Part shown: positions 1 to 6,556 of the stretch, piece after piece
How positions within the stretch are numbered: position 1 is the stretch's first letter
How the letters are laid out: every line of letters begins with the position of its first letter
Assembly (NCBI RefSeq): GCF_001613085.1
Contig: NZ_BDBR01000072.1
Span: 1 to 32,932, forward strand
DNA from: Nocardia salmonicida NBRC 13393
GTDB lineage: Bacteria > Actinomycetota > Actinomycetes > Mycobacteriales > Mycobacteriaceae
Direction of reading: 5' to 3'
DNA length: 32,932 nucleotides
Translations under genes and position numbers: made by a program
The notes under the pieces: generated by a model
The model's input: the letters and a program-made list of their open reading frames with translations, nothing else
The model's database searches: none
What the model was told of the DNA's origin: nothing

Positions 1-19
1 ACGAAGTCAAATCGGGTGG

Positions 20-700
20 TCAAGGGTGGTTTCCACGCAGCAGATCGGCAGTGAACCAGCCGGGCGCGGCTGCGGTGAAGCGGTGGCGCTCCCACTGCCC
101 CGCGCCTGCGGGGATTGTGCCGACTATCGGAGTCTCGGTGACTCGTGGAAGGTCGTCCCGGTTGCACTGAGCGGCGAGGTCGGGATCGGTCGGCCAAGAG
201 CCGATGACCAAGCCTGCACAGGGAACATCGGCCGCGGCGAGCGTGCGGGTGGTGAGTTCGCTGTGGTTGAGGGTGCCGAGGCCGGCCGCGGCGACGACCA
301 CGACCGGGGCGCCGATTTTCTGGGCGAGGTCGAGCAGGGTGAACTCCCCCATCCGCACCAGCAGTCCACCCGCACCTTCGACCAGCACCACGTCGGCGTC
401 GGCGAGCGAATCGACGGCGGCGACGGTTTCGCTCAGCGTCAGTAAGGGCATGGCCGCGCGGCGTGCGGCGGTGTCGGGGGCGAGCGGGTCCGGGTAGCGG
501 GCGAGCTCGAGGGTTCGGGTCACCCCGGTCAGGCGGGTGACCTCGGCAAGGTCGCCGGGCTCGCCGGGGGCGATGCCGGTCTGGGCGGGCTTGCAGACCG
601 CGACGGTGCGGCCCTCGGCCTGTACGGCGGCGGCCAGTGCCGCGGTGACGACGGTTTTGCCGACGTCTGTCGAGGTGCCGCTGATCAGCAGGACAGTCAT
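20..700 (-). CDS. bioD: Dethiobiotin synthetase BioD
   Basis: BioD closes the ureido ring of biotin: it converts 7,8-diaminopelargonate, CO2 and ATP to dethiobiotin in the cytoplasm. The 226-residue protein opens with MTVLLISG and a P-loop at residues 8-16 (G-T-S-T-D-V-G-K-T, K15), the BioD nucleotide site. A second conserved stretch, VLVEGAGGLLVRM, lies mid-protein and matches the family's VEGAGG motif. The ATG overlaps the bioF TGA by four bases (ATGA, 697-700), so the two are translationally coupled, and this fixes the start. The reading frame stays open upstream through bioF, but that part is arginine-rich shadow. The stop lies 19 bases from the window edge, so what follows (possibly bioB) cannot be seen. 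Length is normal for the family. Confidence 0.96.
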   Translation of the reverse strand: MTVLLISGTSTDVGKTVVTAALAAAVQAEGRTVAVCKPAQTGIAPGEPGDLAEVTRLTGVTRTLELARYPDPLAPDTAARRAAMPLLTLSETVAAVDSLADADVVLVEGAGGLLVRMGEFTLLDLAQKIGAPVVVVAAAGLGTLNHSELTTRTLAAADVPCAGLVIGSWPTDPDLAAQCNRDDLPRVTETPIVGTIPAGAGQWERHRFTAAAPGWFTADLLRGNHP

Positions 701-1845
701 GCCGTCACCGATTCCTTGCCGCGAGCCGCCGCGAGAACATCGCCGAGGACCTCGGCGATCGTCTCGAGTTCGGCGGACGTGAGGTCGGCACGAGCGGTGA
801 GGCGCAGTCGCGAGGTGCCTTCGGGGACCGAGGGCGGGCGGAAGCAGCCGACGTCGAGACCGCGGGCGCGGCAGGCCTGCGCGGCGTCGAACGCGACTTG
901 GGCTTCGCCGAGGACCACCGAGACCACTGCGGAATCCGGGTCGGATACTCCGGCGATCCGGGCGATGTCGGCGGCGCGGTCGAGGACGCGGGTGGCCATC
1001 GACGGGTCGCGGTGCAGCAGCGCCAGCGCGGCGCGCGCCGCGCCGACCGCGGCGGGAGCGAGACCGGTGTCGAAGATGAAGGTGCGAGCGGCATCGATGA
1101 GGTGGGCGCGGATCCTGGCATCGGCCAGCACTGCCCCGCCCTGGGCAGCGAAGGCCTTCGACAGGGTCGCGGTGATCACGAGGTCCGGTTCGCCGGCCAA
1201 GCCCAGCTCGTGCACGAGTCCACGGCCGCCCGCGCCGCGCACCCCGAGGCCGTGTGCCTCGTCGACGATCAGGATGGCGCCGTTCGCCCGGGTGACGCGA
1301 TGGAGATCGGCCAGTGGCGCGAGGTCGCCGTCGGCGCTGAAGACCGAATCGGTGAGGACCAGCGCGCGCTCCTCGGCGCGGTCGGCGAGCAGTCGTTCGA
1401 CCGCGTCGACATCGCGGTGCGGTGCGATCGCGACTCTGGCGCGGGAGAGCCTGCACGCGTCGACCAGCGAGGCGTGCGAGCCCGCGTCGGAGACCACGAG
1501 GGTGCCGCGTCCGGCCAATGCGGTGACCACACCCAGGTTGGCGGCGTAGCCGGTGGCGAAGACCAATCCTGTTTCGGCGCCGACGAATTCGGCCAGCTCG
1601 GCTTCGAGGAGCGCGTGCTCGGTGGTGGTTCCGGTGACCAGTCGCGAACCCGTGGCTCCCGCTCCCCACCGGCGCACCGCCGCGATCGCGCCCTCGACGA
1701 CTTCGGGGTGCCGGTGCAGGCCCAGGTAGTCATTGGAGGCGAGGTCGATCGCGGGCGACTCAGCGGCGCGCTCGCGCAAGTGCCTGCGTAGCCCGGCGTC
1801 GACCCGCTCGGCCGCGCGCTCGTCCAACCAGCTCAACGGATCCAT
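697..1845 (-). CDS. bioF: 8-amino-7-oxononanoate synthase BioF
   Basis: BioF is a PLP enzyme that condenses pimeloyl thioester with L-alanine to give 8-amino-7-oxononanoate, the first committed step of biotin ring assembly. With the start at MDPLSWLDER the protein is 382 residues, usual for the family. Visible landmarks are NDYLGL (38-43), GSRLVTG (66-72), H124 in SHAS, DEAHGLG (195-201) and the Schiff-base lysine K230 in TLSKAF. The frame continues 19 codons upstream, but that stretch carries the palindromic operator and does not look like BioF, so I chose the ATG at 1845. No good Shine-Dalgarno precedes it. A TATGCT box (1863-1858 on the minus strand) suggests a very short or absent leader. 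It shares a four-base overlap with bioD downstream; bioA lies upstream as a separate unit with its own operator. Confidence 0.95.
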   Translation of the reverse strand: MDPLSWLDERAAERVDAGLRRHLRERAAESPAIDLASNDYLGLHRHPEVVEGAIAAVRRWGAGATGSRLVTGTTTEHALLEAELAEFVGAETGLVFATGYAANLGVVTALAGRGTLVVSDAGSHASLVDACRLSRARVAIAPHRDVDAVERLLADRAEERALVLTDSVFSADGDLAPLADLHRVTRANGAILIVDEAHGLGVRGAGGRGLVHELGLAGEPDLVITATLSKAFAAQGGAVLADARIRAHLIDAARTFIFDTGLAPAAVGAARAALALLHRDPSMATRVLDRAADIARIAGVSDPDSAVVSVVLGEAQVAFDAAQACRARGLDVGCFRPPSVPEGTSRLRLTARADLTSAELETIAEVLGDVLAAARGKESVTA

Positions 1846-1866
1846 ACTCACAGTTGAGCAGCATAC

Positions 1867-1880
1867 TTGAACACCGTTCA
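1867..1880. promoter_or_regulatory. BioQ-type operator in front of bioF
   Basis: The sequence TTGAAC-ACC-GTTCA contains the inverted repeat TGAAC-N3-GTTCA at 1868-1880. It sits 22 bases upstream of the chosen bioF ATG, just behind a TATGCT -10-like box (1858-1863), where a bound repressor would block RNA polymerase. The same pattern recurs before bioA. The TetR-family biotin regulator BioQ of corynebacteria and mycobacteria is known to bind a palindrome of this form; assignment here is by that resemblance. No bioQ gene is visible in the window. Confidence 0.75.
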
Positions 1881-1987
1881 GGACGGTTGCCCGCGCACTC
1901 ATCTGAGCGCTGCCGTCACCGCGGTCGGCGTGACGCTCGACCAGTCGGTCCTACGAGCCGCACTGCGGTGCCGATCCGCCGCGAGGT

Positions 1988-3265
1988 TCATGCGACCGAG
2001 GCCTTCACCGCCGCGCGCACGGCCTCGGTGATGGTGGCGATGTCGGCAGTGGTGCTGATGAACGGGGGCATCGTGTAGACGAGGTTGCGGAACGGGCGCA
2101 GCCAGGCGCCCGCGTCGACGGCGGCATCGGTCGCGGCGCGCATCTCGACGGGTTCGTCGAGTTCGACGACGCCGATCGCACCGAGCACGCGGACCTCGGC
2201 GACACCGGGCAGCTCGGCGAGCGGCGCGAGGCCGGCCCGAAGTTCGGACTCGATCCTGGCCACCTCGCCTCGCCAGTCTCGCGAGCGCAGCAATTCGATC
2301 GAGGCGACCGCGACGGCACAGGCCAGGGGATTGCCCATGAAGGTCGGCCCGTGCATCAACCCGCCGTGCGCCGCACTGATCGTCTCCGCGATCCGCGCGG
2401 TACACAGCGCAGCGGCGAGGGTGAGATAACCCCCGGTCAGCGCTTTACCGACGCACATCACGTCCGGCGCGACGCCCGCGTGGTCGGCGGCGAACAGCTC
2501 GCCGGTGCGGCCGAATCCGGTGGCGATCTCGTCGAATACGAGTAGGACATCGTTGTCGTCGCAGATCCGACGCAGTTCGGTGAGGTAGCGGGGGTCGTGC
2601 CAGCGCATGCCGCCCGCGCCCTGTACGACCGGTTCGACGATCACCGCGGCGAGCTCGTCACGATGGGTGGCCACCGCGTGCTCGAGTTCGGCGACGTAGT
2701 CGGGTTCGAAGTCGCGCGGCGGCGCGGGGACGAAGACCTGCTCGGTGAGGACGTCGGTCCACAGCGCGTGCATTCCGCCGTCGGGGTCGCAGACGCTCAT
2801 CGGCGTGAAGGTGTCGCCGTGGTATCCCCCACGCCAGGTGAGCAGGCGGTTCTTCGCCGGGCGACCGACGCCGCGCCAGTACTGCAGGCACATCTTCGCC
2901 GCGACCTCGACCGAGACCGAGCCCGAATCGCAGAGGAAGACCTTGTCCAGGCCCACGGGCGTGAGTTCGACCAGCAGTTGGGCCAGGCGGGTGGCCGGTT
3001 CGTGGGTGAGGCCGCCGAACATCACGTGACTCATCCGCTGCGATTGCGCGAGTAGCGCCGCGTCCAGGACCGGGTGGCAGTAGCCGTGGACGGCCGCCCA
3101 CCACGAGCTCATCCCGTCGACGAGTTCGCGGCCGTCGGCGAGGGTGAGTCGCGTGCCCGCCGCGCTCGCCACGACCAGCGGCTCGGTCGTGGCCGGAAAT
3201 CCGCCGTAGGGATGCCAGACATGCTCGGCATCGAGGGCGGTGATCTGCTCGGGGCTCAGGTCCAC
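1988..3265 (-). CDS. bioA: Adenosylmethionine-8-amino-7-oxononanoate aminotransferase BioA
   Basis: BioA is a PLP aminotransferase that uses S-adenosylmethionine as amino donor to make 7,8-diaminopelargonate. The 425-residue protein shows the BioA N-terminal signature VWHPYGG (16-22), SSWW (53-56), the PLP phosphate-binding CDSGSVSVE (112-120), WRGGYHGDT (144-152), the cofactor aspartate in FDEIATGFGRTG (244-255) and the Schiff-base lysine K274 in VGKALTGG. The start is a GTG at 3265 preceded by GAGGAAA at a good distance. It lies 142 bases upstream of bioF on the same strand. Its own upstream palindrome indicates separate but coordinated transcription, presumably repressed when biotin or biotinyl-AMP is plentiful. 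Length matches family members. Confidence 0.96.
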   Translation of the reverse strand: MDLSPEQITALDAEHVWHPYGGFPATTEPLVVASAAGTRLTLADGRELVDGMSSWWAAVHGYCHPVLDAALLAQSQRMSHVMFGGLTHEPATRLAQLLVELTPVGLDKVFLCDSGSVSVEVAAKMCLQYWRGVGRPAKNRLLTWRGGYHGDTFTPMSVCDPDGGMHALWTDVLTEQVFVPAPPRDFEPDYVAELEHAVATHRDELAAVIVEPVVQGAGGMRWHDPRYLTELRRICDDNDVLLVFDEIATGFGRTGELFAADHAGVAPDVMCVGKALTGGYLTLAAALCTARIAETISAAHGGLMHGPTFMGNPLACAVAVASIELLRSRDWRGEVARIESELRAGLAPLAELPGVAEVRVLGAIGVVELDEPVEMRAATDAAVDAGAWLRPFRNLVYTMPPFISTTADIATITEAVRAAVKASVA

Positions 3266-3306
3266 AGGTTTCCTCGTCGTCGCCCGGGGCTGCCGAGACG
3301 ACAGCC

Positions 3307-3321
3307 TTGAACGCTGTTCAA
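3307..3321. promoter_or_regulatory. BioQ-type operator in front of bioA
   Basis: TTGAAC-GCT-GTTCAA is a perfect 6-3-6 inverted repeat and contains the same TGAAC-N3-GTTCA core as the bioF site. It lies about 40 bases upstream of the bioA GTG and directly after the MarR stop codon. On the minus strand an AT-rich TGATAACT box (3328-3321) abuts it and could be an extended -10 element, placing the palindrome over the transcription start. The perfect symmetry, and two copies each in front of a biotin gene, make chance occurrence unlikely. Confidence 0.8.
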
Positions 3322-3325
3322 GTTA

Positions 3326-3793
3326 TCACTTGCCGCCACTCGCGGACCGAGTGTCCGACTGATTCGCGAGCACGGCGGGCAGGCGGGCGAGCGCGTCGCG
3401 GACCACGGTGAGCGATTCCGCGCCGAGCTCAGCCTCGATCACCTGTTCGATCCGCTGGATGTGCTGCCCGGCCAGCGCCACGGCCTCCCGCCCGGCCGCG
3501 GTGGTGACGACCAGCCGCGCGCGCCCGTCCGCTGGATCGGGTGTGCGCTCCACGTAACCGCACTTCTCCAAGTGCGTGACCAACTCCCCCATCGACTGCT
3601 GGGTCATTCCGGCAGCCTCTGCCAACGCGGTCACCCGAGATCCGCTCGGTGCCAGATACCGGAATACCGCGTAGTGCGCGGGACGCAGGTCGGTTCCGAG
3701 CCCCGCGCGCAGCGAAGGGTTCACCGCGCGCTCGTAGGCATCGGCCGCCTGGACCAGCAGTTTCAACAATGAGGACGGCTCGACCATTGACAT
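3326..3793 (-). CDS. MarR-family transcriptional regulator
   Basis: This 155-residue protein has the MarR layout: a helical N-terminal dimer segment, a winged helix-turn-helix at about residues 38-105 (LRPAHYAVFRYL, then VTALAEAAGMTQQSMGELVTHLEKCGYVERTPDPADGRARLVVTT) and a C-terminal dimerisation helix. The wing motif DPADGRARLV is the hallmark DxRxxxLxLT region of MarR proteins. It is divergent from a cupin gene with only 26 bases between the two start codons, and an inverted repeat fills that gap. Simple autoregulation with control of the cupin gene is therefore the likely role. An alternative ATG lies two codons in (3787). The ligand is unknown; MarR proteins often sense aromatic or phenolic compounds, but nothing here shows which. 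Confidence 0.9.
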   Translation of the reverse strand: MSMVEPSSLLKLLVQAADAYERAVNPSLRAGLGTDLRPAHYAVFRYLAPSGSRVTALAEAAGMTQQSMGELVTHLEKCGYVERTPDPADGRARLVVTTAAGREAVALAGQHIQRIEQVIEAELGAESLTVVRDALARLPAVLANQSDTRSASGGK

Positions 3794-3794
3794 A

Positions 3795-3815
3795 ATAGGA
3801 AGGTTACCTTTATAT
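3795..3815. promoter_or_regulatory. Inverted repeat between MarR and cupin genes (probable MarR operator)
   Basis: The gap between the divergent starts holds ATA-N2-AAGGT-N-ACCTT-N2-TAT, a 21-bp inverted repeat in which 8 of 10 base pairs match around a central base at 3805. It is the most AT-rich stretch nearby and fills almost all of the 26-bp gap. A dimer bound here would cover both translation start regions. Assignment to the adjacent MarR protein is inference from position and symmetry. Confidence 0.7.
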
Positions 3816-3819
3816 CTGG

Positions 3820-4368
3820 ATGATGGCTGACATCGGTTCCGTCCTCACCTTCCGCAACGGGCATCGGGTCACGCTCGTCGACCGCGGCGCCGACGCGCGG
3901 GGCGCCTATCTGCGCCTCGAGCACGTGCTGCCGCATATCGGCCGAGAGGCGGGCCCGCACTGGCATCCCGAGATCAGCGAAACCTGGACCATTCGGACCG
4001 GTCGGGTGCGGTTCCGAGTCGACGGAGAAGACATCGTCGCGGGGCCCGGCGATACGGTGACCGCACCCCCGAGGGCCGTGCACGAGTTCTGGAACGAAGC
4101 GAACGACACCGTGCTGGACCATGTGATCCGTCCGCCGCTACAGCACTGGGAGATGTTCGCGTTCTGGAGCGGCCTCGACAACGCGAACAAGACGACAGCG
4201 AGCAAACTCCCCCGCAATCCGCTCGCCCTCGGACTGCTCTGGGAGTACCAGGACGGTTATCTCGCCGGTCCCCCCGCGTTGCCGCAGCGGTTGATCTTCG
4301 GCGGGTTGGCCGGGCTCGCGCGGCGCACGGGCTACGCGCGGCGGTTGCTCACATCCGTCTCCGCCTGA
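3820..4368 (+). CDS. Cupin-domain protein
   Basis: A 182-residue protein with one conserved beta-barrel cupin domain. Motif 1 is complete: H47, H49, E54 and G61 in the G(X)5HXH(X)4E(X)6G pattern. Motif 2 is present as G77, P83, H88 and N92, with arginine in place of the usual second glycine. These four side chains (H47, H49, E54, H88) would bind one metal ion. The C-terminal 60 residues are a helical extension rich in Leu/Gly/Arg, perhaps membrane-associating. Two adjacent ATG codons (3820, 3823) are possible starts; no ribosome binding site is visible, so the mRNA may be leaderless. The divergent MarR gene probably regulates it. The reaction is unknown: cupins include dioxygenases, isomerases and non-enzymatic binding proteins. 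Confidence 0.85.
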   Translation: MMADIGSVLTFRNGHRVTLVDRGADARGAYLRLEHVLPHIGREAGPHWHPEISETWTIRTGRVRFRVDGEDIVAGPGDTVTAPPRAVHEFWNEANDTVLDHVIRPPLQHWEMFAFWSGLDNANKTTASKLPRNPLALGLLWEYQDGYLAGPPALPQRLIFGGLAGLARRTGYARRLLTSVSA

Positions 4369-4435
4369 GCCGAGGTCAGCGAGCGGCCGGTCACATCGTG
4401 CGCGGTGGGGCCAGAGGTTCCATTACTGTCGTAGC

Positions 4436-6541
4436 ATGTCGAGCCCGAACGACCGATCCGATGAGGTGTGGCCGGGTACCGCGTATCCGCTCGGCGCCAC
4501 CTATGACGGCGGGGGCACGAACTTCTCGGTGTTCTCCGAAGTCGCCACGAAGGTCGAGCTCTGCTTGATCGCCAAGGACGGCTCCGAGACGCGTATCGAT
4601 CTCGACGAAGTCGACGGTTACGTCTGGCACGCCTATCTTCCCTCCGTCATGCCGGGTCAGCGCTACGGCTTCCGCATCCACGGCCCGTACGAGCCGGAGC
4701 TCGGATTGCGCTGCGATCCCAGCAAACTGCTGCTCGACCCGTATGGGAAGGCGTTCGACGGCGAGTTCGTCAACGACCCCTCGCTCTACACCTACGGACT
4801 GGATTCGCTGGGCCACACGATGACCGGGGTGGTGATCAACCCGTTCTTCGACTGGGGTCCCGATCGGCCGCCGAACCGGCCCTATCACGAGACGGTGATC
4901 TACGAAGCGCACGTCAAGGGCCTGACGATGACGCACCCGGATATCCCGGAGGATCTGCGCGGCACCTATGCGGGCCTGGCGCATCCGGCGATCATCGGGC
5001 ATCTGAAGTCGTTGGGCGTCACCGCGATCGAGCTCATGCCGGTGCACCAGTTCTTCCACGATCACGTGCTCACCGATCAGGGACTGCGGAACTACTGGGG
5101 CTACAACAGCATCGGGTATCTCGCACCGCACAACCAGTATTCGGCCCGGCCGCGCGGCGACGGTGCGGTCGCCGAGTTCAAGGCGATGGTGCGTGCGATG
5201 CATGTCGAGGGCATCGAGGTGATTCTCGACGTCGTCTACAACCACACCGGCGAGGGCAACCACAACGGCCCGACACTGAGCCTGCGCGGGATCGACAATG
5301 CCGCCTACTACCGGCTCGACGACACCACTCCCGAGCACTACAAGGACTACACCGGCACCGGCAACAGCCTCAATGTCCGCCATCCGCACACGCTGCAGCT
5401 GATCATGGACTCGCTGCGGTACTGGATTCTGGACATGCACGTCGACGGTTTCCGCTTCGACCTCGCCGCGACACTGGCGCGCGAATTGCACGATGTGGAC
5501 CGGCTTTCCGCGTTCTTCGACCTGGTGCACCAGGATCCGGTGGTGAGTCAGGTCAAACTCATCGCCGAACCGTGGGATGTCGGCGAGGGTGGCTACCAGG
5601 TCGGCAACTTCCCCAGTCTGTGGACCGAGTGGAACGGCAAATACCGCGACACGGTGCGTGATTACTGGCGTGGGGAGCCCGCGACGTTGGGCGAGTTCGC
5701 CTCCCGGCTCACCGGGTCGTCGGATCTGTACGAGTCGACGGGCCGTCGGCCGGGCGCCAGCATCAACTTCGTCACCGCGCACGACGGCTTCACGCTGCGA
5801 GATCTGGTGTCCTACAACGAGAAACGCAACGATGCCAACGGCGAGGGCAATCGCGACGGCGAAAGCCACAATCGATCGTGGAACTGTGGCGTCGAAGGCG
5901 AGACCGACGATCCGCGGATCCTGGCGCTGCGTGCTCGTCAGCAACGCAATCTGCTGGCCACGCTGATCCTGAGTCAGGGCACGCCGATGCTCGCCCACGG
6001 TGACGAGATCGGACGCACTCAGCTCGGCAACAACAATGTGTACTGCCAGGATTCGCCGCTGGCGTGGATGGACTGGTCGCTGGCGCAGGCCAATGCCGAC
6101 CTGCTCGAGTTCACCCGCACGGTGATCGCCTTGCGCACCGAGCATCCGATCTTCCGGCGGCGCCGTTTCCTGGCCGCCGGTCCGAGCGACGACCAGGGAC
6201 ACCGGCGGGAGATCGCCTGGTTCACGCCCGCGGGCAGCGAGATGACCGACGACGACTGGGACAGCGGGTTCGGGAAGTCGCTGGCCGTGCTGCTCGACGG
6301 CGACGGCATCGCCGAACCGGGTCCGCGCGGTGAGCGCATCACCGACGACTCGTTCCTGCTGTGCTTCAATGCGCACGACGAAGCGATCGATTTCGTACTG
6401 CCCGGCCCGGACTTCGGTGCGCAATGGTCGCTCGCCCTGGATTGTTCGACCCCTACCGGCGCGGCCGACGCGGTGCACACCGCGGCGGCGACGCTGCCGG
6501 TTGCCAGCCGCTGCCTGCTCGTATTGCGCCGAACCGCCTAG
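4436..6541 (+). CDS. glgX: Glycogen debranching enzyme GlgX/TreX
   Basis: A GH13 isoamylase-type enzyme that cuts alpha-1,6 branches in glycogen and frees linear maltooligosaccharides for TreY. The 701-residue protein starts with the family's VWPGTAYPLGATYDGGGTNF (11-30), followed by an N-terminal CBM48-like beta domain, then the catalytic barrel. Conserved regions are visible: DVVYNH (265-270), GFRFD with nucleophile D342, AEPWD with acid/base E378, and TAHDG with D450. treY begins 15 bases downstream, so the pair is an operon, as in the mycobacterial treX-treY arrangement; this context favours the TreX role over a purely glycogenolytic GlgX. A TAGCAT element overlaps the ATG and could be a -10 box for a slightly later start, but the N-terminus matches the family from the ATG. 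Confidence 0.95.
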   Translation: MSSPNDRSDEVWPGTAYPLGATYDGGGTNFSVFSEVATKVELCLIAKDGSETRIDLDEVDGYVWHAYLPSVMPGQRYGFRIHGPYEPELGLRCDPSKLLLDPYGKAFDGEFVNDPSLYTYGLDSLGHTMTGVVINPFFDWGPDRPPNRPYHETVIYEAHVKGLTMTHPDIPEDLRGTYAGLAHPAIIGHLKSLGVTAIELMPVHQFFHDHVLTDQGLRNYWGYNSIGYLAPHNQYSARPRGDGAVAEFKAMVRAMHVEGIEVILDVVYNHTGEGNHNGPTLSLRGIDNAAYYRLDDTTPEHYKDYTGTGNSLNVRHPHTLQLIMDSLRYWILDMHVDGFRFDLAATLARELHDVDRLSAFFDLVHQDPVVSQVKLIAEPWDVGEGGYQVGNFPSLWTEWNGKYRDTVRDYWRGEPATLGEFASRLTGSSDLYESTGRRPGASINFVTAHDGFTLRDLVSYNEKRNDANGEGNRDGESHNRSWNCGVEGETDDPRILALRARQQRNLLATLILSQGTPMLAHGDEIGRTQLGNNNVYCQDSPLAWMDWSLAQANADLLEFTRTVIALRTEHPIFRRRRFLAAGPSDDQGHRREIAWFTPAGSEMTDDDWDSGFGKSLAVLLDGDGIAEPGPRGERITDDSFLLCFNAHDEAIDFVLPGPDFGAQWSLALDCSTPTGAADAVHTAAATLPVASRCLLVLRRTA

Positions 6542-6556
6542 CCGCCGAGCGAGATC

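Noticed and set aside
701..1669. A long upstream extension of the bioD frame
   Set aside because: It runs inside bioF in another frame and is arginine-rich; the P-loop protein begins at MTVLLISG with an ATGA overlap.
1846..1902. Nineteen extra codons at the N-terminus of BioF
   Set aside because: This stretch contains the palindromic operator and a -10-like box and does not resemble BioF N-termini.
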